Shown: positions 42,146-55,125 of the stretch, piece after piece
Layout of the letters: every line of letters starts with the position of its first letter
Numbering within the stretch: position 1 is the first letter of the stretch
NCBI RefSeq assembly: GCF_017654505.1
Contig: NC_054547.1
Span: 21,259,975-21,323,974, forward strand
Direction: 5' to 3'
From: Polyodon spathula
Lineage: Eukaryota; Chordata; Actinopteri; Acipenseriformes; Polyodontidae
Length of the DNA: 64,000 bases
Program-made: the position numbers and the translations under genes
Notes under the pieces: generated by a model
What the model was told of the DNA's origin: nothing
Database searches by the model: none
Seen by the model: only the letters and a program-made list of their open reading frames with translations

Positions 42146-44811
42146 AGTCTTTGCATTGAAGTATCTCTAAGCTTCTTGATGACTAAATGTTAAGTGGCTG
42201 ACTGCACAAGTTCACAATCTCAATAATATTTAATTTGAATGTTAAAAAACTAGAGAAACTAAGGGCTATATATTTGTTCAGCCACTAAATCAAGTTGCAT
42301 CCAGCTGAAAAATGAATTTGTTTAAATAACTAGAGGATTATAGTAGAAGCACCAGAGTAGTTACTAGGAAGAGAAGAACTAGTGTACACACATACAGAGG
42401 GTCCTTATAATTACTTACCAATAGGACCCGAAACTTTACAAATATTTGTATAATTTCAAAATGTTGATAAGAAGCAGCAGTTTAGGTTTGGTGAATATTA
42501 GTGAAAATCAAGGAAGTTATTGTGTTCATCATGTAGAGGGTGACAGACAGACAGATGGATGTACATAAAGGCCTCCATTGTTTGTGAGAGCAGCAGTCTT
42601 TAAACTTGCCAAACCACTTCAAAGTAAATTAAAGTTATTTTAACTTTCTGTTTGGTATGTGGCAACAGATGGTTTTATTTGGAATTCAATTTAAAGTTTT
42701 GACTCGCTCAAAAAGTCTGAACAAAACACAGCACACAGATCTTCTCAAGATGGCTGCCTGCAAAGAGCAGCATGACCACAGTCATATCCAGGAAGCAACA
42801 GCATACAACACATTATTATACCAGGAGGGCAAGCCACTCCTCCTTAACTTAGAACTCTTCTTTCCATGAACAATTTTTAAAATATGTATCGCAACTCCTA
42901 AAGAAGAGAATTCTACAGTAATACAAAAAAAAAAAAAACAACTAAAAGAGAATTATATTATTAAACTGTAATTTTGACAGGAATTTTCAGTGGCACTGTT
43001 GTGGTAGATTTCACGTGGTGGCAGCTTTTGTCCGGACAAGAAGAGTATGATGTCCAGCCATACGTCAACGTGATGCGATTCATTAGAATATAGTGTACAA
43101 ATAAAAATAATACATTATTTTAAATTAAGGTACAAAGTGTTGTAAAAATATTTATTTTAGATTATTACATAATAAACCTGCACAGATAAAAACTCAACTT
43201 GTGATTTAATTAATGTACTCATTTAGAAACAGTGCAAATAATACTGTACTTTAAATATATTTATTCACATGAGTTGCCCTAACAACCTTTGCTACTGAAG
43301 AAAATTCCTCAAACGACTCACACAGACATTTTGCCATGACCACCAAACAAGGTTACGATAGTAAGCAGAGTTGAAAAATGTAAATGGTTAATAATTCCTT
43401 CCAACTAACACTGGATTCTTTATATTGGGCAGCCCTGCAAAAGCAGCTACATGCATACACAGTAAAAATATACCGCAACCAAAGTATACAAGTGCTACCA
43501 GATATAACTTCAGTATCCTTTTCACAGAACCTCCTTGTCCTTTCTGTCATACTATAATTGCACATTAGTAATCCTTGCTCTTAGTCAGAGATTTAGAAGG
43601 CTAGTTATAGTCAGTTTGATTAACTATCATCATGCAAAGAAAAGCATAGCTATCCAGGACAGTAAAAAGATTATATCTTAAGTACAGCCACTTTCAACTG
43701 TACTCGATTGACAGTCAACAAGTCAGATTTTTTTTCATAGATTTCTTTTATATCTTCAAAAATGACTAAGGATTCCTGCACAAGTGAAATATATTTGTGA
43801 CCAATGTTATGTATTTTGTTAAATTACCTTTGTGCTTAGGGAAATAATGTGATTTAAATAACAGCTTGGTATGTTTATGAAATATCAGTGTTATCTTAAA
43901 AATATGTATTCCTCCCTACAACACTCTGTCTCCAGTGACTGCAAGAAGTATTTGTTGTATGTAATATTTGTACTATGTGCTTCTTACATCTACTAGGGCA
44001 GAGTGTAGTAGGATGGGTATGTTTGTTACACTCTGGGCCAGAGGTTCTTAGAGGTTAGTTGTAATTCTGAGGGCCCTGTTCAGGCCATAGGAGTGCTTTT
44101 AAAAGTCACCGATAAGACTGAAACAGAAATTGTATACAAAGTGAATCTAAAACAACAAGATAGTTGTAGTAATGCATACCCAATTCGAATCGTCTACCAG
44201 ATCAGACAAATTGTCTTTTAGAACAGCTACTTACTTATGTCTATAGCAGGCAATTAGAACTGAGGAGCAGGTCCTGAACTCTTTATTTCGCTATCTGACT
44301 TACACTAAAAAAACGGAATTAGTAAAAGGCCCTTATACAGGAAAATATATGACTTTTACAGTTTACTGTCAACATGGACAGTGAATTAACCTAATTAGTG
44401 AATTAGTGAGGGGATTGTATATGAGTAATTGCAAACGTCATGAAAAGGTAATGGGACAAAAATTAAGAATGTTATTTGAAACTCCTTATTCTTTCAATTT
44501 CAGCGCTGTGACCTCCAGTTTGTTCTTCTCCCATCCTCTGAGACTAGCTGCAAAGAATTTAATAGTGGGGTTCCTGATGAACAGCCAGTACACAGCTTTC
44601 AAGACCTGCGATGAGTGGATAGTATTGCAAAAGGAAAGGGAAGGTTGCAGCTTTGCTGAGAACATTTACTTCAAGTCATTGGCAAGTCATTTTTTGCACT
44701 TCATTAATGTGCCTTGCCTTTCTGTTTTGTTGATCTGTCGATAGTTGTTATTTGCTTATTTATGCCACCTGCTTCTTTTATATTCTGTACATATATACAA
44801 TTTTTGTGTAT

Positions 44812-44813
<2 letters not shown>

Positions 44814-44862
<49 letters not shown>
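44814..44862. repeat. (CA)n(TA)n microsatellite
   Basis: About 20 CA units followed by four TA units. Confidence 0.97.
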
Positions 44863-45870
44863 ATGTATGGGCTGCATTTTATCAAGGGGTTCTGTGACAT
44901 CATAAACAAGCCCCTCTACCACAGAACACATGGTGCCCCCTTGTGCAGTTCCTGGTGCCAGGCCTGCTTTAGCATTAAAGCTTTTAATCAAACTCAGCAT
45001 TCATTGTGAGCTATTCAGAGGAAGAATTTTGAAATTAAAAACAAGGTGTCAATACGTAAGCAACTCAGTGTTTATTGGTTGTGTCCTCATATAAATAAAC
45101 ATACTTTTTTTTTTACACTTTAAACTATACGCAAAAAACACCCTTTTTCCCTTACACACACTCCCTCTGCCCTCTTCTTTCCCTTCTCTCCAGCATGTTC
45201 CTGTTTCACCCTAATCCTGGCTGAAGACAGATGCAGTTTGTGTGTAAAAGATATCTCTTTGCTTTTTCTGCCTCAGTTAATTTTTTTCTTTCTTGTCACT
45301 TATTGTGATAGGCTGGACAGAAGCATGGAGATGTGTACTGAAGACTCATTCACAAGGCCTTAATCTAGTCTTTAATGCATGACTTCAGAGAAGTCATTTA
45401 TCTTGTGACTGCAGCAGGCATCCACAAAACTTTATCTCTAATAATATATTGATGGATTAAAAGGGGTCAGGCAGCAGACCAGGCAAGAAAAATTGCTTAT
45501 TGGCATCAAAATACAGTGGCATGCTCCTGATAAACATAGACAGGAGAGGCGAGAGGGGCGGCTGTATGGAAGGGAGGAGGGGGGGGATGCATTGTGAATA
45601 TTTGCACTGTAATTTCCCCTTCACCAGAAGACCCTCCAGTGCTAGATAAAACTTGTTTTCTCACTCAAGCACAGCAGAGTTGCCGAAAGGAAAAGCCAAC
45701 CACTGCCAGCTTCTGGTTTGTCTGTGCTGTCCTTAAACCTTGTTAATCACACTTAAGTATCATGTGAGTCTGGAGCACTTGTTGGGGCACTGAATGCAAA
45801 AGAGCTGGCTGGTACAGGCCTCTCAAGGCTGGTCCTGAATACAATAAGGGGCAGTTTTGGGAGACCACCA

Positions 45871-45896
45871 CCCCCCCCCCCCCCCCCCCCCCCCCC
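45871..45896. repeat. Poly-C tract
   Basis: 26 consecutive C. Confidence 0.97.
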
Positions 45897-47331
45897 ATAG
45901 ATCAACTAGATCAACAATGATAAAGCAACATTTCTGTGCTATAGGGAAATGGTTGGGCATCTAGAATGGTAAGAACATGGTACAATGATACCCTTCCCAA
46001 GTGCTTTCCAATGTTTACAGACAATTATAATCCAACTGTTTCTAGGGTATCAGAAGAACAGCTTTTGTACTATGGTACAGTTTTGAACAATGGCAGCCCT
46101 ATCCTACTGCTGACAATGACATGAGGCTGCTATTGGTATCAATAAACCAAAAGCTGGCTAACTGCAATATAGCTTCCCAAAAGGATCTTCAATGGCAATG
46201 CAGAAAGACTGTACTAGTATGACAATGTTGGCAGCTGCACTTGTAAAAGGGTTAGATAGACTGTACACATAGCATCACAATCAATGAACATAATCCATTG
46301 CAACACAATATACCATATCAGTAGCAGACATGGTGTATCAGGTTCATTGTACAATCTATTGTGTTGCCATAGCTGGTAAATGATACATCATGTTATCAGT
46401 AATCACGACCATGATTTTTTAAATGGAGCACATGTATTTATAGATAAGCATTGTATGTTCAGTGGCTGTAGTTCTGCCATACCTTGTCATGCTAACCTGT
46501 AGGGCTTGTCTGACAACACTATACCACTACTAGAACTACAGCAGCTGAACATTACTGACTTTCTAACTAAATTACATACACCTTTAAACAAACAAAACTA
46601 GTGGCCCTGCCATTAAAAATATAGGGTATATTTATTATATACTTTTGCTTATAAGAATTACAGTAACTGAAAGGCGTTGACTCTTTTAATGTCTGTCAAA
46701 CTACATTTTAACGTAAACTTATAGTTGAGACTCATAGACCCTGATAATGTGGTGGGTGTCTACAGAGGTTTGCTGTAACACTGTACGTGGTACTTGACTA
46801 AGAAATCTGGCTGTATGGGAAACGCAGTGTATCTTTGAGCTGAGATGTCTACATTATACAAAACACATATCTGCAGAATCTTAATACCATTTTTTTCACA
46901 CAGAAATGTGAGCCTATATATACCCAGGTGTGAGAGGGTGCCACTTATTCAATTAACAAATGCACTAATGGTGCAGTGTGTAAAGATAATTCCAATGTGA
47001 TTCCTAAGCGAAAAAAAAATAGTATAATTAAATATACACCAACAAAAGAATACATTACAGTAAAATCAAAATAATAAAAAAATATATACATTAGTGCAAA
47101 ATCTAATTAACCACCACCACAGCAGTAACTCTGTCACATTAGCTTGCCATTAACTTTCGGTATGTGGATATATAAAAAAAAATGAAAAAAAAAATCTAAA
47201 AATAGATAACAACTTTCCTAAAACAATTTTACTAAGAATTTCCAAAAGATGTACACAACAAGAGTATATTGTTTGTTCGCAATGTGTAATTTGCACTAAA
47301 TGAAAAGACAGAAGCTCTTTTTTTCCTTTAT

Positions 47332-47334
<3 letters not shown>

Positions 47335-47401
<67 letters not shown>
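47335..47401. repeat. (TA)n microsatellite at a Tc1 end
   Basis: About 33 TA units ending exactly where the terminal repeat of a Tc1 relic begins. Confidence 0.95.
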
Positions 47402-47402
<1 letters not shown>

Positions 47403-48083
47403 CGCTGGAAAAAATTAAGAGACCACTGCAAAATTATCAGTTTCTCTGGTTTTACTATTTATAGGTATGTGTTTGGGTAAAATGAACATTTTTGTTTTAT
47501 TCTATAAACTACTGACAACATTTCTCCCAAATTCCAAATAAAAATATTGTCATTTAGAGCATTTATTTGCAGAAAATGACAACTGGTCAAAATAACAAAA
47601 AAGATGCAGTGTTGTCAGACCTCGAATAATGCAAAGAAAATAAGTTCAGATTCATTTTTAAACAACACAATACTAATGTTTTAACTTAGGAAGAGTTCAG
47701 AAATCAATATATGGTGGAATAACCCTGATTTTCAACCACAGCTTTCATGCGTCTTGGCATGCTCTCCACCAGTCTTTCACATTGATGTTGGGTGACTTTA
47801 TGCCACTCCTGGCGCAAAAATTCAAGCAGCTCGGCTTTGTTTGATGGCTTGTGACCATCCATCTTCCTCTTGATCACATTCCAGAGGTATTCAATGGGGT
47901 TCAGGTCTGGAGATTGGGCTGGCCATGACAGGGTCTTGATCTGGTGGTCCTCCATCCACACCTTGATTGACCTGGCTGTGTGGCATGGAGCATTGTCCTG
48001 CTGGAAAAACCAATCCTCAGAGTTGGGGAACATTGTCAGAGCAGAAGGAAGCAAGCTTTCTTCCAGGACAACCTTGTACTTGG
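47402..48083 (-). mobile_element. Tc1-type transposon relic B, 3' half
   Basis: The left terminal repeat starts GCGCTGGAAAAAATTAAGAG. The transposase C-terminal half is on the minus strand. The element ends at another (TA)n tract at 48084, where the transposase is cut; the other half is absent. Confidence 0.85.

Positions 48084-48084
<1 letters not shown>
47704..48084 (-). pseudogene. Tc1 transposase fragment (second Asp to C-terminus)
   Basis: The frame shows WFFQQDNAPCHTARS with the second catalytic Asp and WPAQSPDLNPIEYLWNVI with the Glu, then the usual C-terminal helices ending in NQGYSTIY. The first Asp and both DNA-binding subdomains are missing. The open frame runs on into the TA repeat (48085-48150) as an Ile-Tyr repeat, which is an artefact of the microsatellite. 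Confidence 0.88.
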
Positions 48085-48144
<60 letters not shown>

Positions 48145-48150
48145 CATATA
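48084..48150. repeat. (TA)n microsatellite
   Basis: TA units with one TATTATA interruption. It joins Tc1 relics B and C. Confidence 0.95.
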
Positions 48151-48320
48151 TGTTTATAGAAAGTCTACATCCTCTTGAACTTTTTTCACATTTTGTTGTG
48201 TCAGTGCCTCACAGTTTCATGCATTTAAATTAAGATTTTTTTCCACTTATCTACACACCATACTCCACACTCTTAAGGGGGAAAAAAGTTTTTATTGAGA
48301 AATTGAAAAAAAAAAAAAAA

Positions 48321-48370
<50 letters not shown>

Positions 48371-48615
48371 TACAAAACTGAAAGATCATAATTGGATAAG
48401 TCTCCACCCCCCTGAGTGAGTCTGTTGGAACAGGTCTGTACACCTAGATTTGACAATATTTGACCATTCTTCTTTACAAAACTGTTCAAGCTCTGTCAAG
48501 TTCCTTGGGGAGTATGATGGACAGCAATCTTCAAGTCATGCCACACATTTTTGATTAGATTTAGGTCGGGGCTCTGACTGGGCCACCCAAGGACATTTAC
48601 CGTTTTGTTCCTTAG

Positions 48616-49808
48616 TCACTCTACTGTAGCTTTGGCTGTGTGCTTTGGGTCATTGTCATGCTGAAAGGTGAACTTCCATCCCAGCTTCCATTTCAGCTTT
48701 CTTGCAGAGGGCAGCAGGTTTTCCTCAGGACTTCTCTGTACTTTGCTCCATTCATTTTCCCTTCCATCCTTACAAGTGCCTGTTGCAGGGCGATTGCCCT
48801 GCACGTGGGGAAATATGTAGTTTATTGTATGTTTTTGGGTTAATTGTTAACATATTGATTTAATTAATTGTTTAGCTGCTGTGTCGCTCCACCGGGGACG
48901 ATTACCCGTCTGCGTGGAGCAGCAGCTGAAAGCAATCAGCTGTTCCAGCAGGCGGGTGGGCGTGTGTCAGTGGAGTGTCAGTATAAAAGCATGACGATCG
49001 CTGTGATTTGTGCTGCTGCAAGGCCTGCCGTTTTCATGGCACCTTTGATATATAGTTTGTTGTACTATGTTTTATTTTGCAATTTTGTACAGTTTGCTGT
49101 ATTAGTCCTCTGTGCGCTACCATCGCTGGTAACATGACCACCTTTATTTTACGTTCGTTTTCTGTCTGTTGTGAACAACCTGCGCCCCTGTGCTGGCATT
49201 TTCAACATCAACACCACGTCTGTCTCTCTGTGTGCTTGAACAACGGCGACCACACTCGTGACACAAGTAAGACTCTGTCACAGTGCCCCAGTCCCTGCTG
49301 ATGAGAAACATTCCCATAACATGCTTCACAGTAGGAATGATGTTCTTTGGGTGATGTGCTGTGTTGGATTTGCGCCAAACATAACGCTTTGCTTTTAGGC
49401 CAAAATGTTCCATTTTACTTTCGTCAGACCACAAAACTTTTTGCCACATGGCTACAGCACCTCTTGAGTGTTTTTTTTTTCATACTTCAAACGGGATTCA
49501 AGATGGGCTTTCTTGCGTAATGGCTACCTTCTTGTCACCCTACCATACAGGCCAGATTTGTGGAGTGCTTGGGATATTGTTGTCACATGCACACTTTGAC
49601 CAGTCTTGGCCATAAAAGCTTGTAGCTCTTGCAAAGTTGCTACTGGCCTCTTGGTAGCTTCTTTGGATGTACGGCCTGATCTAGGCAGTGTCTTGCTAGT
49701 GCCATCCACCTTCCACTTCTTAATAATTGTCTTGACAGTGCTCCAAGGGATATTTAAGGCCTTTGATATTTTTTTTATATCCATCCTCTGATCTATGCTT
49801 TTCAACAA
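48616..49808 (-). pseudogene. Tc1 transposase, fragmented and interrupted by an LTR
   Basis: 49808-49524 is open: two helix-turn-helix subdomains (KKISKALNIPWSTVKTIIKK and SVHVTTISQALHKSGLYG) separated by RSGRTSK. 49449-49283 has VLWSDESKMEHFG with the first catalytic Asp. The reading resumes beyond the LTR at 48780, with [18 protein letters not shown] (second Asp) near 48690-48630. The Glu block falls in broken sequence near 48600-48540. Several shifts besides the LTR make it dead. Confidence 0.85.
48781..49282 (+). mobile_element. Solo LTR nested in Tc1 relic C
   Basis: 502 bp from TGTTGCAG to CTGTCACA with perfect GTGCC duplications at 48776-48780 and 49283-49287. Related to the LTRs of the TRIM/LARD element at 12190 (shared GCGATTGCCCTGCAC, TTTGTACAGTTTGCTGTATT, CTACCATCGCTGGTAAC). 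Removing it would leave one copy of GTGCC inside the transposase. Confidence 0.95.
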
Positions 49809-50190
49809 CTTTGCCCTGGAGTTCTTTTGAAAGCGCCTTGGTGCTCATAGTTGAGTCTTTGCTTTGAAATGCACTACCTGGCAGAGGTAAACTGCTGAAT
49901 TTATCCTGAAATAATGTGAGTCACTACAGTTTAAAACAGGTGAGGGCCACATAACTTGGTGTGTGATTTTGAAGGCAATTGGTTACACCTGAGCTAACTC
50001 TGGATTGCTATTACAAGGGGGTTCACACTTATCCAACCAATCTATTTCAGTTTTTATTTTTAACAAATTTTCTACAACATTTCTAGAATATTTTTTTCAA
50101 TTGGAAGTTGTGGGGTAGGATTTTAATGCATTTTAATTCTAGGCTATAAGGCAACAAAAGGAGAACATTTTCTAAGGGACTGTAAATATA

Positions 50191-51735
50191 CAGTGGCTTG
50201 CAAAAGTATTCAGACCCCTGACCAATTCTCTCATATTACTGAATTACAAATGGTACATTGAAATTTCGTTCTGTTTGATATTGAATTTTTAAACACTGAA
50301 ACTTATTATTGTAAGGTGACATTGGTTTTAATTACAATTATTGTAAGGTGACATTGGTTTTATGTTGGGAAATATTTTTAAGAAAAATAAAAAACTGAAA
50401 TATCTTGCTTGCATAAGTATTCAACCCCTGTGCTGTGGAAGCTCCCAGTTTGCACCGATGAAATTGCCCTAACGAGGACACAATTACCTTACCATTGGCC
50501 TCCACCTGTGAACCATTAAAGTTGCTGTCACATTTTCTGGATAAAAACCCCACTGTTGAAGGATCATTGGTAAGGCTGTGAATCTGAAGAAAAATTAAGA
50601 CCAAAAAGCATTCTACAGAAGTTAGAGATAAAGTAATACAAATGCATAAATTAGGGAAAGGGTACAAAATAATATCCCAGTGATATCCCAATAATCAGGA
50701 AGTGGAAGATGCATCACACCACCCAGGCACTGCCAAGAAAAGGCTGTCCCTCAAAACTCAACGCTCAAACAAGAAGGAGACTTATGAGAGAAGCCACAGA
50801 GAGGCCAACAATCACTTTGAAGGAGCTACAGACATCAGTGGCTGGGAGTGGAGAATTAGTGCACCAGTCAACCATATCAAGAGCTCTGCATAACACTGGC
50901 CTGTATGGGAGGGTGGCAAGAAAGAAGTCGTTACTCAAAAAGTACCACCAGAAAGCATGAGAGTGACCCAGCTGTGATGTGGGAAAAGGTTTTGTGGTCA
51001 GATGAGACCAAGATAGAGCTTTTTGGCCAAAACTCAAAGCACTATGTGTGGCGCAAACCTAACACTGCCCATGCCTCAAGACACACCAACCCTACAGTGA
51101 AGTATAGTGGTGGCAGCTTCATGCTGTAGGGATAATTCTTATCAGCAGGGACTGGGCAATTGAAGGAAGAATGGATGGAGTAAAATACGAAAAATACTGC
51201 AAGAAGCTTGGGAGGAAATTTACCTTTCAGCAGGACAATGATCCCAAGCACAAGGCCAAAGCAACATTCTAGTGGCTCAAGAACAAAAAGATGAATGTCC
51301 TACAGTGGCCCAGTCAAATCCCATTGAGAATCTGTGGCACTATTTGAAAATTGCGGTCCACAAGCTTCGACCAACCAACCTGAACAACCTGGAGCAAATC
51401 TGCCTAGAAGAATGGGCCAAAATCACTCCAACATTGTGTGCAAAGCTGGTACATACTTACTCCAAAAGACTTAAAGCTGTTATTGCAGCGAAAGGTGGCT
51501 CTACCAAATATTAATTTGTGGGAGTTGAATACTTATGCAAGCAAGATATTTCAGTTTTTTATTTTTCTTAAAAATATTTCCCAACATAAAACCAATGTCA
51601 CCTTACAATAATTGATTTTGAGTTTAAGTTTTTTAAAATAAAATATCGAACAGCACAAAATTTCAATGTACCATTTGTAATTCAGTAATATGAGAGAATT
51701 GGTCAGGGGTCTGAATACTTTTGCCAGCCATTGTG
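50191..51735 (+). mobile_element. Tc1-type transposon relic D
   Basis: The left end CAGTGGCTTGCAAAAGTATT follows TA (50189-50190). The right end is a diverged inverse ending CTTTTGCCAGCCATTG near 51732. Inverted repeats are about 210 bp, with an inner repeat of the motif at about 50397-50425 and 51520-51550 (IR/DR structure). In the left arm a 28-bp block (TTATTGTAAGGTGACATTGG and following) is duplicated at about 50308 and 50340. Confidence 0.9.
50640..51514 (+). pseudogene. Tc1 transposase, frameshifted
   Basis: 50709-50960 gives the DNA-binding part (TRRRLMREATERPTITLKEL, then STISRALHNTGLYGRVARKK). Another frame, 50960-51129, has VLWSDETKIELFG with the first Asp and ends in TAG after GGSFML. 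The second-Asp block ([16 protein letters not shown], about 51230-51265) is in a third frame. 51300-51514 has [13 protein letters not shown] with the Glu and ends in GGSTKY. In the Glu block the usual SPDLNPIE reads SNPIE, a small deletion. At least three shifts. Confidence 0.88.
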
Positions 51736-51770
51736 TGAGTGTGTGTGGTGTGTGTATATTATATATTTAC

Positions 51771-51772
51771 TC

Positions 51773-51821
<49 letters not shown>

Positions 51822-51830
51822 TATATATAT
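51771..51830. repeat. (TA)n microsatellite
   Basis: TA units flanking Tc1 relic D on its right side. Confidence 0.95.
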
Positions 51831-54575
51831 TTCATTCATTGTATTCTTTCATTTTATTACAAATTACTTTTTTAAGGGTTTAATTCACTATGGTTCTGAG
51901 GCCATTTTACATTTAAATATTTCTTTTAAAATCAATTTCTGCTTTGATCGGTGATGTCACCACAAGAAAAAGACTACTAGGCTGCAAACATTCTGGAAAC
52001 CCCGCTAAATAGACCTGGCAAAATACTGATTTCTCTTCTATATGTTCTAAAGTACCCTACCATTGCTGCACTTATATTGACATGTTTTGAAAATGTAAGT
52101 TCGTTATGTTTTATCAAAATTTAACATACATTTATTTTAAACTACTGTACAGGCTTGTGAATAAAAGGTGCCTAGTAAGCAAGGAGATGCTTACTCAAAA
52201 TGACAGAGCAGTGTATGAGAAATGATCCTCTGCTGCTAAAAAGGGGGAATGAATGTACCAATGTTTATGAGAACTACTCAAGGTTAACAGAATGCACAAT
52301 GAATGATGCAAGAAACAAAAATGCAGTAATGTAAAATATTAATGTTTGTTTTCTATAGAATTCTGAAAAACAAGGCTTAACAAGGTTTAGAGTTGTAAAG
52401 TGGAAAGAAGCTTTAGTTTTGTTTCTCATCAAGGTAAAAACACATGTAAAGCAAATATACTGCTTGTATATCAATTTTAAAGGCTTTTACTGCTTTACAG
52501 TAAAATAGATGACACGAATCTAAGTGGATTCCTGTAGTATATGGGGAGAAGATTGTATTTCCATTAAACTGATGTGGAAAGTTACCTGCGCTTTATATCA
52601 TACATGGGGAGTCTGATTTGGGGTTTTAACACAAATAAACCAACATACTCTTGGGTTTGTCCACCAGGGTACTATCAACATGTATAAAATGATACATCGA
52701 TGTGTACCTTGGTTTAGACTAAGTTATCGTTTGGTACCTCAGCATGTCACAAATGTACCCTGCTTTTCAAATTTCGTGAGAAACAACAATTGCCGCAAAC
52801 TGCCCATTTCCACCCAGAGATGACACGTGCATTACAGCTCCCAACATGGCCTCTGCTGATCAAAATAGGGTTCCTCAGGGCAAAATGCTTGATTATCTCA
52901 TGAGAATTCAGACATATGCAGCAACTGATATGGTGAGAAAGAGGAAGGAGATTAAGGCAAAATACTGTATGTCACTGTAGACAAGATACAAGACAGTATA
53001 TTACGCCACTGGCATGATGCCCACAACAAGCGAGTGTATCCTCTTGTGTGTATCGGGGCAGGAAACAAAACCATTGATAAATCATTGTAATGCTTTTCAA
53101 CAAATAAAACAATCTGATCTCGCGTGCACATTCTCTCTTACTGTGGCATCTCCACTACCATCTGTAGCTCTGACAAATGTTATAACAACGGGATGTTGTA
53201 AACGATTCGCAACATGAAATGAGACTTCAAATCAGGGTACATTTGTACAAGGCTGAGGTGAACAATAATTTGTCTAAACCAGGTTACACTGATCTATTTA
53301 AATTTACCCTGGATACACTGCGATAATACCCCAGTCGAAAAAGCCCTCATCTGTCATACACTTTCTGTTAACCATTACAATGAGTAAAAAAAAATTAAAA
53401 AACCTTTCAATTAATATTTTGAATAAAATTGTAATTAAAAAAAATGTTGTTTTTTTTTCATGTAAAGTTGTGACTCTTATACAGTAACACAATAGCAGAG
53501 TGTTATAAGACAGCAATAAAAACATCCACCCACTGGCTATTAATGGATCTACAGGCATAGTCATTTGTGAGCATGCATTGGTCTTTATTTGCTAATTGTT
53601 TTGTCTTATTAAAACTACAATCAAGTTCAATTAGTGGGGTTATTTTTATTTGGTTACCATGCTTTTATTTAATCAACTGAATAACATATTCCCAGACTAT
53701 GCAACGTGAATAGCAGTTCTTATATTGCATCACACAGTCTGTCTAGCACTGATATGTGTTTGTAATAGACTGCCAGTGTGTAGTGGTCCACTGTGACACG
53801 ACTGAACTGTTCCTACTGCACTGCCATTCTACCTAAGGAATGTGCCATCAGTACAGAACCATTGTAGTGCCACTGTAGGGTTGTGGTAATCAAAGGCAGC
53901 GTCTAGGGTGTGGAGTAGAACCTAAATCTTTCCCCAGTACAGCATTGCCTTTTCTCACCTTGATGAACACTTGGGAAAAGCAAAGAAGAAGAACAGGAAT
54001 AACAAAACAGGCTCTTAAGATCACACAGGCCACCTCGCGCTGGGGAGCAAAAGTAGAGCAATTTCCCTGATAAATAATTTCTCTCCTGCTTTGTTCGTCT
54101 ACCTAAACACTCAAACAGAGGCCAAGGAGATGGCTCGCAGTAATCTTCCTTTCGGCAGTCGTCTACTAATGCCATTTCCATATTCACTTCCCACTCCCCC
54201 ATGGCAGCACCACCTCAACACAGAGGAACACAAGCCACCAAGGCAAAACAAGCAGCTGCTCGGCATAGCAATATCCCACAGTACGGTTGCCGAGGAAACA
54301 GAGTTCCATCCTGACTCATTATTTAGCATGTCACTGCTATTTTACATGTTAAAGCTGTTTCTCTGCTCTCTAATTTAATGCAGGAATATCAAATGGGCCA
54401 CATTCAAATTGAGTCATTTGTGTCCTTAGAAAAAAAAAAGCTCAACCGAAAACAGTCAAGGTGAAAACTTGTGTTGGTTGGAGGCTACAGAACATATAAA
54501 TCAGCTTTAGAACAAGAAACAAGTTATTCATTTATTTGTGTGGTAAATAAATATACAATTGTATGTGTTGGTAAG
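51831..54575. other. Intergenic, no gene recognised
   Basis: Only short unrecognised frames. The 54080-54420 part is balanced in composition and might be conserved non-coding DNA, but nothing in the sequence proves it. Confidence 0.45.
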
Positions 54576-55104
54576 TGTAACAGAGGTAGGAGCCCTGTAC
54601 ATTTATTTATTTATTTTTAGAACGGGGTCCCCCCCTCCGCCCCTGTGTCGTATTTGTTTTTGTATTATGATTTATTTATTGTATTGATGATGGCGTAGCC
54701 ATGCGCTTTTGTTTGTTATTGTTTTGTTTCTGGCAGAAGCGAGATTAGGCAGCTCGTCATCTGCTAGCGGTAATTAAAACCCTTGTGCATAAGGTGGGCA
54801 TCCCCCAAATTAATTAAGTGATTCCTTTGTTGCTAATCTGGAGATGGTCACCTGCATAAAAACCTGCAGCTCTCTGTACTCTGGGTGGATGTTGAAAAGG
54901 TGGAACGAGAGTGAGCGATGTGATTAGAAACTAAACTAACTAACAGGAACAGTGAAGGCGATTGCCCCGCCTGACCTATTGTTTGTGTTCGAGATTTATT
55001 TTTGTTATTAAAATAAACGGTGCACACTGTGCTTTTGCCCTGCAGTACCTTGCCTGCTATTCTTCCTGCTTCTGACCTTCTGACCACAAAGCTATCCTGT
55101 CACA
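54576..55104 (+). repeat. 5' LTR of the repetitive non-autonomous element
   Basis: TGTAACAG to CACA. TTATTAAAATAAACGG near 55000-55018 is a likely polyadenylation signal. GGCGATTGCCCCGCC near 54957 recalls the 12190 family. Confidence 0.7.
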
Positions 55105-55106
55105 CG

Positions 55107-55125
55107 TGATGTCCTGCGTGGGATT
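55107..55125 (+). promoter_or_regulatory. Primer-binding-site-like motif
   Basis: TGATGTCCTGCGTGGGATT two bases after the LTR, similar to the motifs at 12730 and 35529. Confidence 0.5.

Larger units (their letters stand above)
42150..47334. other. Mostly unique sequence, no gene recognised
   Basis: The longest repeat-poor part of the window. Open frames are short and unrecognised. 44406-44744 is open, and a splice-acceptor-like tract (TTCTTTCAATTTCAG) lies before 44505, but no protein family is evident. It contains (CA)n at 44814-44853 and a C tract at 45871-45896. 45160-45720 is even in composition and could hold conserved non-coding DNA; that needs comparison. Confidence 0.45.
48151..50180 (-). 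mobile_element. Tc1-type transposon relic C with nested solo LTR
   Basis: Transposase pieces on the minus strand run across 49808-48616. The ends share CTTTTGTTG/TTTTGTTGTG and CCTAGAATTAAAAT-like inverted segments but are diverged. An A run and a (TA)n tract (48306-48363) have expanded near the left end. A 502 bp solo LTR sits inside at 48781-49282 and splits the transposase. Confidence 0.8.

Noticed and set aside
44406..44744. A 112-residue frame with a possible splice acceptor, considered as a host exon
   Set aside because: No family recognised, no matching donor or neighbouring exon seen, and length is within chance for this composition.
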